Source: Micromonospora arborensis | Lineage (GTDB): Bacteria; Actinomycetota; Actinomycetes; Mycobacteriales; Micromonosporaceae | Direction of reading: 5' to 3' | DNA: 64,000 nt | NCBI RefSeq assembly: GCF_003205615.1 | Contig: NZ_PYBV01000005.1 | Coordinates: 53,337 to 117,336 of the forward strand | Part shown: piece by piece, positions 1 to 8,820 of the stretch | Position numbering within the stretch: the first letter of the stretch is position 1 | Layout of the letters: each line of letters begins with the position of its first letter | The notes under the pieces: model-generated | Database searches by the model: none | What the model was told of the DNA's origin: nothing | The model's input: only the letters and a program-made list of their open reading frames with translations | Translations under genes and position numbers: made by a program

Positions 1-1
1 G

Positions 2-919
2 CCGGGCCAACTGGTCGCCGCGGTCCGGTACGCGGCCATGGGTGCCGGGCTGGGTGGAGTGCTCGCCACCCTGAACCACCTGGTCCGCAGCCGCGCGGGA
101 GCACACCGGGTCGCCGAGTTGCTGACGCAGTCCGTCGCGCCGGCTGGTGATCGTCCCCTTCCACCCGGCGGCGGCGCCCTGCGACTGCGCGGGGTGTGCG
201 TACACGCCGACGACGGCACGCCCATCCTGGACGGCATCGACCTGGACGTGCCGGCCGGCGCCACCGTGGCCGTCGTCGGGGCGTCCGGTGCCGGCAAGTC
301 GACCCTGGCTGCCGTGGCGGGACGGCTGCACGACCCCGACGGCGGCGAGGTGCGACTGGACGGTGTGCCGCTGCGGAACCTCGACCCGGCGGCGCTGCGC
401 CGAGCCGTCGGCTACGCCTTCGACCGGCCGGTGCTGATCGGCGCGACGGTCCACGACGCGATCGGCTTGGCGCTGCCGGTCGACTCGGCGGTGCCGCCGG
501 CCGACCGTGGACCGGCCACGCCGGCGGTCCTCCGGGCGGCCCGCATGGCGGCGGTCGCCGACGTGATCGACCGCCTGCCCGACGGTTACCGCACCGCGCT
601 GGTGGACACACCGCTCTCCGGGGGCGAGATCCAACGCCTCGGCCTGGCCCGCGCGTTCGCCGCCGAGCGGCTGCTCATCCTGGACGACGCGACGTCCAGC
701 CTGGACACCGCGACCGAACACCGGATCACCGAGGCGGTGGTCGGGCGGGCCGGGGAGCGTACCCGACTGGTGGTCACCCACCGGACCGCGGCGGCCGCGG
801 CGGCCGACCTGGTCGCCTGGCTGGACGGCGGTCGGCTGCGCGGCCTGGCGCCGCACCGGCAACTCTGGGCCGACCCGGACTACCGCGCGGTCTTCCAGCC
901 GGCCGGCGGTGGGTCGTGA
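2..919 (+). CDS. ABC transporter permease/ATPase, C-terminal part (RamA-like), truncated by window edge
   Basis: The open frame runs in from the left window edge, so the start and the membrane domain are missing. What remains is the end of a helical region followed by an ABC nucleotide-binding domain: Walker A GASGAGKST (near residue 92 of the visible part), signature LSGGE, Walker B LLILDDATSSLD and the switch His in VVTHR. The protein would couple ATP hydrolysis to export across the membrane. Its stop TGA overlaps the GTG start of the next gene (GTGA), so the two are translationally coupled and probably form a heterodimeric exporter. The second frame and downstream NarL-type regulators resemble ramA-ramB-ramR of class III lanthipeptide loci; that assignment is inference, while the ABC ATPase call is secure. 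Confidence 0.93.
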   Translation, partial: PGQLVAAVRYAAMGAGLGGVLATLNHLVRSRAGAHRVAELLTQSVAPAGDRPLPPGGGALRLRGVCVHADDGTPILDGIDLDVPAGATVAVVGASGAGKSTLAAVAGRLHDPDGGEVRLDGVPLRNLDPAALRRAVGYAFDRPVLIGATVHDAIGLALPVDSAVPPADRGPATPAVLRAARMAAVADVIDRLPDGYRTALVDTPLSGGEIQRLGLARAFAAERLLILDDATSSLDTATEHRITEAVVGRAGERTRLVVTHRTAAAAAADLVAWLDGGRLRGLAPHRQLWADPDYRAVFQPAGGGS

Positions 920-2694
920 GCGGTCCCGGTGTACGTCGGGTGACCTGGCGGGCGCTACGGACCCGCCGACGGGAGCTCGCCGGCCTCGGCGGGTGGTCGC
1001 TTGTCGAGTCGCTACCCGCGCTGCTCGCCGGTTATCTGGTCGCCCGTGCCGTCGACGACGGCTTCCTGGCCGGACGTCTCCTCAACGGCCTGGCCTGGTT
1101 GGGGGTCCTCGCCGTGGCCGTGCTGGTCGGCGCGGCGGCCACCGGTCGGACGTACCGGAGCCTCGGCGCGGTGGTCGAGCCGTTCCGCGACGAGGTGGCC
1201 GCTCAGGTGGTCCGGGGTGCGCTACGTGCTGCCACCCGGGCGGGTGGACGCCCGGACAGCGCCGCCGTGACCCGGCTGACCCACCAGATGGAGATCGTCC
1301 GCGACACCTTCGCCGGCCTGCTGATGGTGACCCGCGGCTTCCTCTTCTCGGCTGGCGCGGCCCTGCTCGGCCTGCTCACCCTGGCACCGGTGGTGGCGGC
1401 GCTGGCCGCCGCGCCGCTGGTCGCCGGCCTGGTCGTGTTTCTCGCCGCGCTGCCGGCGATGGTCACGCACCAGCGCGCGTACGTCCGGGCCGGTGAGCAG
1501 CTCGGCCAGTCGGCGGCGGCGGCGCTGGCCGGTCACCGCGACGTGCTGGCCTGCGGCGCCGAGACGCGCGTGACGGCCGACGTGGAACGCCTGGTGTCGG
1601 CGCAGGCCGCCGCCGAACGCACCCTCGCCCGGATGGCCGCGATCCGCAGCCTCAGCCTCGGCATCGGCGGCTGGCTGCCGCTGCTGGTTCTGCTCGTGGC
1701 CGCCCCGTGGCTGGTCGAGCGTGGTCTGACCGCCGGCGCGGTGCTGGGCGCGCTGATCTACGTCTCCACCGGGCTGCAGCCCGCACTGCACACCCTGGTG
1801 CAGGGCCTCGGCGGCGGCGGGCTGCGCTACGCGGTCACCCTGGAGAACATCCTGCGCCACTATCCGGTGTCCGACGACCGCCACCCGTCGGCCCCCGCCA
1901 CCCGGCCGCCCCGCGCCCGGACGCCCACCGGTCCGGCCGGCCGCTCGCCAGCCGTGGAGGTCCGGGGACTGACCTTCGGCTACGGCCCGCGCGCCCGGCC
2001 CGTCCTGCAGAACTTCTCGCTGACACTGGCCGACCGGGACCATCTCGCCGTGGTGGGCCCGAGCGGTGCGGGTAAGTCCACGCTGGCCGCACTGATCGCC
2101 GGTCTGGTGCTGCCGCAGGCAGGCACGGTCCAGGTGGCCGGCGCGACGGTCGCCGAGGTCGAGCCGGCCGTTCTCGCCCGGATGCGAGTGCTCGTGCCCC
2201 AGGAGGCGTACGTCTTCACCGGCAGTCTCGCCGACAACCTCCGCTACCTTCGGCCGGACGCCGACGACCACACGCTGGAGGTCGCCCTCGACGCGCTCGG
2301 TGCGCGTCCCCTGGCGACCCGCCTGGGCGGCCTGGACGCGCTGGTCGCGCCGGCCCTGCTCTCCGCCGGCGAGCGGCAGCTCATCGCGGCGGTCCGGGCC
2401 TGGCTGGCGCCCGCCCCGCTGGTGGTCCTCGATGAGGCGACCTGTCACCTGGACCCGGCGTTGGAGGCGACGGTCGAGGCCGCCTTCGCCCGGCGGCCGG
2501 GCAGCCTCGTGGTGATCGCACACCGGATCAGTTCCGCGCTGCGGGCCGGTCGGGTGCTGGTCCTCGACGGCGACGAGCCCGTGGCGGGGACGCACGAACA
2601 GTTGATGACGCGCTCGGCCACCTACCGGGTGCTCGTCGGCTGCTGGGACGAGCCGGTGCTGCCGTCCCGGGCGGCGTCGGCCCGGCAGGGCTGA
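916..2694 (+). CDS. ABC transporter, fused membrane and ATPase domains (RamB-like)
   Basis: A 592-residue half-transporter. The GTG start at 916 overlaps the stop of the preceding gene and removes a long meaningless upstream extension of the same frame. Residues about 20-290 hold several hydrophobic helices (for example around SLPALLAGYLVARAV, LLLVLLVAAPWLV). Residues about 350-590 form the ATPase: Walker A GPSGAGKST near 380, Q-loop VPQEAYVF, a degenerate signature LSAGE near 482, Walker B LVVLDEATCHLD and switch His in VIAHR. The altered signature (A for G) in one half is common in heterodimeric exporters with one weak ATP site. Likely partner of the upstream half-transporter; candidate substrate is a peptide such as a SapB-like lanthipeptide, which is inferred from context only. 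Confidence 0.92.
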   Translation: MSGPGVRRVTWRALRTRRRELAGLGGWSLVESLPALLAGYLVARAVDDGFLAGRLLNGLAWLGVLAVAVLVGAAATGRTYRSLGAVVEPFRDEVAAQVVRGALRAATRAGGRPDSAAVTRLTHQMEIVRDTFAGLLMVTRGFLFSAGAALLGLLTLAPVVAALAAAPLVAGLVVFLAALPAMVTHQRAYVRAGEQLGQSAAAALAGHRDVLACGAETRVTADVERLVSAQAAAERTLARMAAIRSLSLGIGGWLPLLVLLVAAPWLVERGLTAGAVLGALIYVSTGLQPALHTLVQGLGGGGLRYAVTLENILRHYPVSDDRHPSAPATRPPRARTPTGPAGRSPAVEVRGLTFGYGPRARPVLQNFSLTLADRDHLAVVGPSGAGKSTLAALIAGLVLPQAGTVQVAGATVAEVEPAVLARMRVLVPQEAYVFTGSLADNLRYLRPDADDHTLEVALDALGARPLATRLGGLDALVAPALLSAGERQLIAAVRAWLAPAPLVVLDEATCHLDPALEATVEAAFARRPGSLVVIAHRISSALRAGRVLVLDGDEPVAGTHEQLMTRSATYRVLVGCWDEPVLPSRAASARQG

Positions 2695-2721
2695 ACCGCG
2701 CGTCCGAGTCGACGGCTCCGG

Positions 2722-3306
2722 TCAGATCCAGCCCTTCTCGCTTGCCATCCGCACGGCCTCGACCCGGGTACGCGCGCCCACCTTGCGGGCGATCCGACCG
2801 AGATGGTTGCGGACGGTGCCATGGGTGAGCCCGAGCGACACCGCCACCTCCGCGACCGGCGCCCCCGCCGCCGTCAACCTCAACACCTCCGTCTCGCGGC
2901 TGGTCAGTGGGCCGTCCGAGCGCAGCGCCGCGACGACGAGATCCGCGTCGAGCACGGGCTCCCTGCGGGCGAGCCGGCGGATCCCGTCGATGATCCGCTG
3001 GGGGGCGGCGTCGCTGCGCAGGATGCCGACGGTCCTGGTCGGGCAGAGCATGCCGCGCAGTCGCCGGGCCCGATGCGGGTGGGCCAGCACCAGGACAGGG
3101 CACAGGCCGAGGTGGCCGGGATCGACTCCCTCGACGAAATCGAGGTCGGCCACCACCACGTCCGGGCGTTGGGCGTGGACGGCCGCGGAGACCGCGTCGC
3201 CGCGATCCACCTCCGCCACGACGCGAATATCCGCCTCGGCGGCGAGGACGAACGACAGCGCGCCCAGAACCAGGGCACCGTCCAAAGCGAGCAGGGTACG
3301 GATCAC
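2722..3306 (-). CDS. NarL/LuxR-family response regulator, orphan (RamR-like)
   Basis: A 194-residue regulator with an N-terminal receiver-like domain and a C-terminal LuxR helix-turn-helix (residues about 128-190, LTSRETEVLRL through NHLGRIARKVGA). The GTG at 3306 is preferred over an upstream ATG because GGGAAGG lies six bases before it and the protein then begins MIRTLLALD like other receivers. The putative phospho-acceptor D54 is present, but the acidic pocket is reduced (LD instead of DD) and the usual conserved Lys is Arg (ILRSD), so normal phosphorylation is doubtful. No sensor kinase adjoins it. It converges on the ABC exporter pair, the arrangement seen for RamR near ramAB. Confidence 0.88.
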   Translation of the reverse strand: MIRTLLALDGALVLGALSFVLAAEADIRVVAEVDRGDAVSAAVHAQRPDVVVADLDFVEGVDPGHLGLCPVLVLAHPHRARRLRGMLCPTRTVGILRSDAAPQRIIDGIRRLARREPVLDADLVVAALRSDGPLTSRETEVLRLTAAGAPVAEVAVSLGLTHGTVRNHLGRIARKVGARTRVEAVRMASEKGWI

Positions 3307-3425
3307 GACGAACCTTCCCGCACTCCGATGACGATCACACAACGTCAACATTCAAACACGCCTGCACTGGGTTCGCACGGCGACGGGGCGGGCCGGACAT
3401 GTCCGCCGGACCCGCCCCCCGACGG

Positions 3426-4034
3426 CTACAACCAGCCGTTACGCCGTGCGCGCCACACCGCCTCCAGTCGGTTGCGAGCCCCGGTCTTGCGTAGGATCAC
3501 CGACAGATGGTTGCGCACAGTTCCATGTGCCAGGTACAGGCGGACAGCGATCTCCTTCAGCGGCAGACCCTCGGCCGCCATCCGCAGCACGTCCATTTCC
3601 CGAGGCGTCAACGGGATCTCCGGGGGACTCAGCACTGCCACGGCGGCGGCCGGGTCGATCGCCCGATCCCCGGCCGCGAGCGCGCGGATCGCCCGCACCA
3701 ACTCCGCCAGCGAGCTGTCCTTCCCGACCAGGCCGCGCGCGCCGGCCGCCAGCGCAGCCTCCACCAGGGCGGGGTTCCACCGAGGGCTCATCGCCAGCAC
3801 GGCGGCGTGCGGCGCCTCGGCGCTGATCCTGGCGACCACCTCCACCGGATCGGGCAGCTCCGGCGTCAACGCCAGCACCACCACCTGGGGTCGGCACCGC
3901 CGGACCACCGTCAACAACTCGCCGACACCCTCGACGTCGGCGACCACCTCCATGTCCTCCTCGCGTGACAGCGCGGCGCAGAGCGCCCCGCGGAGCAAAC
4001 CCATGTCCTCGGCGACGACAACGTGGATCACCAC
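3426..4034 (-). CDS. NarL/LuxR-family response regulator lacking the phospho-acceptor Asp
   Basis: A 202-residue paralogue of the next leftward regulator, same strand, 119 bases upstream of it. The receiver-like domain starts VIHVVVAEDMGLLRGAL; the position normally holding the phosphorylated Asp is Ala (A55 in VVVLALTPEL), while the conserved Lys is kept (GLVGKDSS). The C-terminal HTH (residues about 140-200, LTPREMDVLRMAAEGL, HGTVRNHL) is intact. The frame opens with two consecutive GTG codons (4034 and 4031); GGAG lies seven bases before the second, which may be the true start. Predicted to bind DNA without phosphorylation, possibly as a partner of the neighbouring paralogue. Orphan; target genes unknown, the exporter operon being the obvious candidate. 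Confidence 0.88.
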   Translation of the reverse strand: MVIHVVVAEDMGLLRGALCAALSREEDMEVVADVEGVGELLTVVRRCRPQVVVLALTPELPDPVEVVARISAEAPHAAVLAMSPRWNPALVEAALAAGARGLVGKDSSLAELVRAIRALAAGDRAIDPAAAVAVLSPPEIPLTPREMDVLRMAAEGLPLKEIAVRLYLAHGTVRNHLSVILRKTGARNRLEAVWRARRNGWL

Positions 4035-4232
4035 GTTTCTCCGATCTCAGGTACGCGTCACACGGCCGCCGATCCCGGAACATCCACGGGTTGGTCGCAA
4101 CGGTCGTGCGCGACAGACGGATAGGCATCGGCCCACGGCACCGTCACAGCGGACGGGCACGGGCACCGATCGACCAGGCCAGCGGGTGGAACCGGCCACG
4201 CGGGCCAGCCACCCGGACTCGGTCGACCCGCC

Positions 4233-5423
4233 TCAGCCAGGGCGAGCGATCACGGATGGAGTTCGGCTGTCGGACAGCAGCGGCACGAGATCGCAGGGCT
4301 GCCCAGGACCGACGTGCGACTGCCGGTCGACCGGCCAGACCAGCCCCGGTCCGGGCGTCGATCCATCGTCGACACCGGCGGCATCCTGGTCGACGGGTGC
4401 GACGGGCCTTCCCGGAAGGTCAGCCCCCGCGGCCACCGGCCCCGGACGTGCGGCGAGGTGCCCCGTCGAGGCCGTGGAACGTGCGGGTCCGACGACGGAT
4501 ATCGGCGGTGGCGCGGCCGGGATCGGCAGCGCTGCGGCGCGTACGGACGCCACCGTCGAATCCGCCGATGGCGTCGGCACTGTCGGTACGGGTGCCGGGT
4601 CGGTCACCGGCACGGCGGCCGGCCCGAGCGCTGGGGGAGCGGGCAGCGGAGACGCCGCCGCCGGAACGATCACCGCGCCGACAGCGGGTGGTAGAACGAC
4701 GTCGGCGACACAGAAGAGCGCCATGGCGACGGGTCGGAGCGCCATGGCGACGGGCTGGAGCGTCACCGCGCTCACGGTGTCGACGACGGACGGCAGCGGG
4801 GCGGTGATCAGGGCCACCGCAGGCGAATCGGCCAGCCCGTGCACCCCGGTTGCGGCGGTGGCTGGCGGTTGCGGTGGGTCAGCGGCCAGCCGCGACGGGC
4901 CGGCGCTGGAAGCGGGACGATGAGTCGCGCGAGCTACGGAGACAGGCCGGAGCCTTTCGCGCTCCGCCGCGCCGGGTGGGACGGAGGCGCCGACCCGGGG
5001 CAGCGGCACGGACACGGGCGATGCGCCCGCCGACCGTCGGGGCCCCGTCGAGGGTGTCGCGTCGCGGGGGGCGACGACGCCACCGATGGTCCCTGCCAGT
5101 GGTGCGCGGGGCCGGTCGTGGCGGCGATCGTCGGCGCCCGCGGCTTGCTGGCGCTCCTGGCTGGGGCGCTCCGCGACTGTGATGAGCCGCGCGACCGGCT
5201 CGACCAGCCCGCCGATCTGCCGATGAGGTTCGTGACCGGACCCGCTGCGCGTCCCGTCGGCGGCGGCCGGCCCCTGAAACAGGGCGGCCACGAGGAAACC
5301 GGCCCCGACGGCGAGCGCGATCAGCGCCATCCGCCGGGCGAGCCTGCGCAGCCGGTCGCCGACAAGTGGCGCGAGTCGCCCCGGCGCAGACGTCGGCGCG
5401 GTTCCGATGACGGGACTTCGCAC
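4233..5423 (-). CDS. Pro/Ala/Val-rich secreted or membrane-anchored protein of unknown function
   Basis: I do not recognise the family. From GTG 5423 (GGAAGGGG about ten bases upstream) the 396-residue product has an Arg-rich n-region (RLRRLARR), one hydrophobic helix (MALIALAVGAGFLVAALF) and an AAAD-type possible cleavage site near residue 57, then a long low-complexity region rich in Pro, Ala, Val and Ser without cysteine pairs or catalytic motifs. A 21-base tandem repeat at about 4720-4761 encodes PVAMALRPVAMAL. Longer frames exist up to 5540 but add residues unlike a signal sequence. The long complementary frame on the plus strand has no recognisable content. It may be an extracytoplasmic scaffold or wall-spanning protein; this is a guess. 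Confidence 0.6.
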   Translation of the reverse strand: MRSPVIGTAPTSAPGRLAPLVGDRLRRLARRMALIALAVGAGFLVAALFQGPAAADGTRSGSGHEPHRQIGGLVEPVARLITVAERPSQERQQAAGADDRRHDRPRAPLAGTIGGVVAPRDATPSTGPRRSAGASPVSVPLPRVGASVPPGAAERERLRPVSVARATHRPASSAGPSRLAADPPQPPATAATGVHGLADSPAVALITAPLPSVVDTVSAVTLQPVAMALRPVAMALFCVADVVLPPAVGAVIVPAAASPLPAPPALGPAAVPVTDPAPVPTVPTPSADSTVASVRAAALPIPAAPPPISVVGPARSTASTGHLAARPGPVAAGADLPGRPVAPVDQDAAGVDDGSTPGPGLVWPVDRQSHVGPGQPCDLVPLLSDSRTPSVIARPG

Positions 5424-5671
5424 GCGGGCACGACCCCTTCCCTCTGGATTGCTGACCCATAGTAGCGATGTGCTCACATAGTCGCATCCGTTGATGTGTG
5501 CGTTCGTCGACGCCATCGACGAGAACACCGGCCGTACCACCGGCCGCGCCGGCCCGGTCGTGCGCCGTCTCCTCCGGCTGGCTGGTGACCCGCGTCCGCC
5601 GACGTGGATCGCGTGGCCGACGCGTCGTCGCAGGCCGGGCCCGGGTCAGCGGCTACCTGGCGCGCATGCGG

Positions 5672-6262
5672 TCATGCCGTTTTACGGCGAACGGCATATC
5701 GATGCAGCGTGACGCCCTCGTCGAACGACCGCTGCTCAAGCAGGTCCAGTTCTGCCGCCGTGTCGTGTCCGTCGAACAGTGGCCGGCCTCCGCCGAGAAT
5801 GACGGGGTGGGTGAAGAGCAGGAGCTGATCGAGCAGCCCCGCGTGGAGCAGGTGCGTGGCGAGGGTGGCGCCACCGACGCCGATGTCGCCGTCACTCTCG
5901 TCGCGGAGCCGTGCGAGCTGCTCGATCGCGTCGCCATCCCGGCCGATGACCCGGGTGTTGTGCGTGGCGTCGGTCCGCGTACGGGACACGAGGAACTTTG
6001 GTTTCGACGTCCAGATCTCGCCGTATTCGCGGAGGTAGTCGGGCAGCGTCTCGTCGTGGCGTGCGGCCGGCCAGAACCCCTCCATCGTCTCGTAGATCGT
6101 GCGGCCCTGGATCATCGATGTCAGCGCCCGGGCTCGCGCGTTGAATTCTCGATGCAGCGGTTCGCCGATCCGAAGCCAACTTCCGCTGCCCTCCTCGCCG
6201 GTGGCCTGCTCGATCTTCAGGTCGACGGAGACGTTCATCCAATACACGAACCGGCCCGGCAT
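5672..6262 (-). CDS. RibD C-terminal/dihydrofolate reductase-like protein
   Basis: A 196-residue protein starting MPGRFVYWMNVSVDLKIE, the N-terminal strand typical of bacterial DHFR-like (RibD_C) reductases. Further family features are GRTIYETMEGFW (residues about 53-64), the glycine-rich cofactor segment DIGVGGATLATHLLHAGLLDQL (about 128-149) and HPVILGGGRPLF near 155-166. Family members are small stand-alone NADPH reductases of mostly unknown substrate. It lies 72 bases downstream of the ECF sigma gene on the same strand and could be cotranscribed with it. True dihydrofolate reductase function is unlikely given the sequence class. Confidence 0.85.
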   Translation of the reverse strand: MPGRFVYWMNVSVDLKIEQATGEEGSGSWLRIGEPLHREFNARARALTSMIQGRTIYETMEGFWPAARHDETLPDYLREYGEIWTSKPKFLVSRTRTDATHNTRVIGRDGDAIEQLARLRDESDGDIGVGGATLATHLLHAGLLDQLLLFTHPVILGGGRPLFDGHDTAAELDLLEQRSFDEGVTLHRYAVRRKTA

Positions 6263-6334
6263 CTGCGCTCCTAGTGCTGACGATCTGCAATTACCTCTGC
6301 CGAGGGTGGGGCAAGTGGTGGCAGCTTTGCCGAG

Positions 6335-7303
6335 TCAAGACGCTACCTCTGCATGGTTGGCAGAGCGGTGATTCGGGAGGTTGAACGCGGAGAACAGGTC
6401 CGGCCGGTGGAAGTCGAGTACTGCGGAGACGCCCGCGGTGGTCAAGGTCAGGGCCTGGATCGAGTGCGCGTGGAAGATGCCGTCACGGCCGCGGACGTAC
6501 CACGCGAACGCCGGTTGCCCGTTCGCGGACGTCTCCACCATGATCCGCACGCCCTGCTCCGGCAGCAGTTTTGCCCTGAGGAGGCGCAAGACGTTGTCGC
6601 GACCGTTGAACCAGGTGGGGATCGGTGGCATCTCCCATCGTGCGTCCTGAGTGAGCAGCTTCTCCAGGGCGGCCAGGTCCGCCTGCTCGAAGGCGCGTGC
6701 GTACTGGTCGAGCAGTGCCCGGCGCGCGTGCTCGGGCGGTTCGCTGAACTGGTCCTCGGCTGGTGCGAGCCTGGCCAGATCAGCACGGGCGCGCTGGAGC
6801 GCGCTGTTGACCGCGGCGGTGGTGGTGTCGAGCAGATCGGCTACCTCGGACGCCGGCCAGGCAAGGACATCCCGCAGGATCAGCACAGCGCGTTGCCGGG
6901 GAGAGAGGTGCTGCAGCGCGGCGACCATGGCCAGCCTGAGGCTCTGGCGGCCTTCCACCACGAGCGCCGGGTCGGCGTTCGGCAACCGGTCCGGCAGTGG
7001 TTCCAGCCAGTTGAGCTCCGGGGCACGCGCCGCGAGGTCGTCGGGGTCGGTGCCCGGGGCACCCAGTGCTGAAGGCACCAGCCGGCGGCTGCTGTGCTGC
7101 AGGGCGTTCAGGCACGTCCGAGTCGCGATTCGGTAGAGCCAGGTCTTCACCGACGAGCGCTGCTCGAACTCCGCGTATCCGCGCCACGCGCGCAGGTAGG
7201 TTTCCTGCACCGCGTCTTCCGCGTCGTGCAGCGATCCGAGCATCCGGTAGCAGTGGCTGACCAGCCCTCCGCGAACTCGGGCGAACTCGTTCTCCAGACT
7301 CAT
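6335..7303 (-). CDS. ECF sigma factor with C-terminal SnoaL-like domain (SigX5/SigG type)
   Basis: A 322-residue ECF sigma-70 factor. Sigma region 2 is seen in SHCYRMLGSLHDAEDAVQETYLRAW (residues about 16-40) and region 4 in LSPRQRAVLILRDVLAWPASEVADLLDTT (about 133-161). Residues about 195-315 form a SnoaL-like fold region (YARAFEQADLAALEKLLTQDARWEMPP, FAWYVRG). This fused architecture is known from TIGR02960/SigG-type and ECF41-like factors, where the tail replaces an anti-sigma partner in control. No anti-sigma gene is adjacent. Its start overlaps the stop of the MFS gene by four bases (ATGA), so synthesis of sigma factor and exporter is coupled. Confidence 0.92.
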   Translation of the reverse strand: MSLENEFARVRGGLVSHCYRMLGSLHDAEDAVQETYLRAWRGYAEFEQRSSVKTWLYRIATRTCLNALQHSSRRLVPSALGAPGTDPDDLAARAPELNWLEPLPDRLPNADPALVVEGRQSLRLAMVAALQHLSPRQRAVLILRDVLAWPASEVADLLDTTTAAVNSALQRARADLARLAPAEDQFSEPPEHARRALLDQYARAFEQADLAALEKLLTQDARWEMPPIPTWFNGRDNVLRLLRAKLLPEQGVRIMVETSANGQPAFAWYVRGRDGIFHAHSIQALTLTTAGVSAVLDFHRPDLFSAFNLPNHRSANHAEVAS

Positions 7304-8721
7304 GCCTGCTCCTGGACCAACGCCGGTCGGACGGCCGCCGCACCGAGGCGGGAACTACGCCGGTCGGTGATGCCAAGGCCGGCAAGCGCGCCGAGCAACG
7401 ATAGTACGCCGCAGCCGGCCAAGGCCCGGGCGAACCCGGTCGCGAAGGATGCGTAGCCGCCGGCGGCCGCGAATACCGCCGCCAGTACGGCGACACCAAC
7501 GACCCCGCCCAGCTGACGCATCATGCTGTAGATGCCGGAGGCGATCCCGACGGCATCACGAGGCAGCGCCCCGACGCTCGCGCTCTGCGTCGCCGGCATC
7601 GCCATCGAGACACCGCAACCAGCCACCATGAGCGGCACCACCAGTTCGGGGTAGCTGACCGCGCCACGGCTGCCCACACTGATCCAGAACATGCCGACGG
7701 CCTGCAGTGCCAGTCCGATCACCACCAGCGGGCGCTCACCGATTCGATCCACCAGGCGGCCGGCGACCGGCGCCACCACGAACAGCGTGGCTGTCCATGG
7801 CAGGAGCTGCAGACCCGCCTTCAACGGTCCTGAGCCGAAGGTGAGCTGCATGAACTGCGCGTTGAAGAACACCGCACCGTAGAGCGCGGCAGTCAGGAAG
7901 AAACCGGCTGCGTTGCCCGCGGTGAACGACCGCGACCGGAAGAACGTCGGCGGCACCATCGGCTGCCGCACCCGCCGCTCCCACGCCGGGAAGCCCACCA
8001 GGGCGAGGCCTCCCAGCACGTACGACCCGATCACCTCCGGGCTGCCCCAGCCAGCCACGGCCCCGCGGACCGTGCCCCAGATGATGCCGAGTACGGCAAC
8101 GGTGATCAGCGTCGCGCCGCCGAGATCGAACCGCCGAGCCGACCCGCTGCTCTCCGGGATGAACCGCAGGACGAGGACGATCGCCAGGGCACCGACCGGG
8201 ACGTTGATCCAGAAAATCCACTGCCAGGCCAGACCCTCGGTCACGGCACCGCCGACCACCGGACCGCCCAGCACGGCCAGGCCGGTCAAGCCGCTGAAGA
8301 CACCGATCGCCCAGCCGCGACGCTCGGGCGGGAACGCGGCACCGAGCAGGCCCATCGCCACCGGCATCACGGCTGCGGCGCCGACGCCCTGGATGGCTCG
8401 AGCGGCAATCAGCACTGGCATCGAGGGGGCCAGCGCACAAGCGATCGACGCGGCGCAGAACAACGCCACGCCGGCCGCGAACGTACGGCGTCGACCCCAC
8501 CGGTCGCCGATCACCGCCGCCGTCACCAGCAACATCGCGAAGGTGATGCTGTAGGCGTTGACCGTCCACTCCAACTGTTCGATCGAGGCACCGAGGTCGC
8601 GTCGGATACTCGTCAGCGCCGCTGCGACCACCAGCGCATCCAGAGCCACCATCACCGCGCCGGCTGAAGTCAGGCCCAACACCCAACGTTGCTCGCCGGT
8701 CGTCCGTTGCTTGCCGCTCAC
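7300..8721 (-). CDS. MFS multidrug exporter, DHA2 (EmrB/QacA) family
   Basis: A 473-residue, about 14-helix major facilitator. The GTG at 8721 is chosen because GGAGG sits six bases upstream and the product then begins near TM1; a longer frame to 8787 crosses an operator. Motifs: GDRWGRRRTF loop after TM2, RAIQGVGAAAVMPV (motif C-like helix), LGGPVVGGAVTEGLAWQWIFWINVP, typical of DHA2 proton-drug antiporters. Predicted to export toxic or antibiotic compounds. It is the first gene of an operon with the ECF sigma gene. An inverted repeat 21 bases upstream of the start is a likely repressor site shared in type with the divergent small ORF. Confidence 0.93.
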   Translation of the reverse strand: MSGKQRTTGEQRWVLGLTSAGAVMVALDALVVAAALTSIRRDLGASIEQLEWTVNAYSITFAMLLVTAAVIGDRWGRRRTFAAGVALFCAASIACALAPSMPVLIAARAIQGVGAAAVMPVAMGLLGAAFPPERRGWAIGVFSGLTGLAVLGGPVVGGAVTEGLAWQWIFWINVPVGALAIVLVLRFIPESSGSARRFDLGGATLITVAVLGIIWGTVRGAVAGWGSPEVIGSYVLGGLALVGFPAWERRVRQPMVPPTFFRSRSFTAGNAAGFFLTAALYGAVFFNAQFMQLTFGSGPLKAGLQLLPWTATLFVVAPVAGRLVDRIGERPLVVIGLALQAVGMFWISVGSRGAVSYPELVVPLMVAGCGVSMAMPATQSASVGALPRDAVGIASGIYSMMRQLGGVVGVAVLAAVFAAAGGYASFATGFARALAGCGVLSLLGALAGLGITDRRSSRLGAAAVRPALVQEQA

Positions 8722-8741
8722 GTCGGTCCTCCAGAAGGTCG

Positions 8742-8760
8742 CTGTCACTGTTGTTGACAG
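8742..8760. promoter_or_regulatory. 19-bp inverted-repeat operator in divergent promoter, site 1
   Basis: CTGTCACTGTTGTTGACAG: perfect 6-base arms CTGTCA/TGACAG around a 7-base spacer, ending 20 bases before the GTG of the MFS gene. A second copy with identical arms lies 61 bases away before the divergent gene. Size and symmetry fit a TetR- or MarR-type dimer; the regulator is not adjacent. Confidence 0.7.
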
Positions 8761-8820
8761 CGGCGGAGCACCGAACTCATCGCACATACTCAGCGCGGCG
8801 ATGAATTCGCGGCGGTGGCG

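Noticed and set aside
196..915. Long upstream extension of the second ABC transporter frame
   Set aside because: Arg/Gly-rich shadow of the overlapping first ABC gene; GTG at 916 in a GTGA overlap is the sensible start.
2803..4923. 706-codon open frame on the plus strand
   Set aside because: Antisense to two clear LuxR regulators and the secreted protein; no recognisable domain.
6292..6351. Direct repeat TACCTCTGC flanking the RibD-like/sigma gap
   Set aside because: Only nine bases and two copies; within chance for a window this size.
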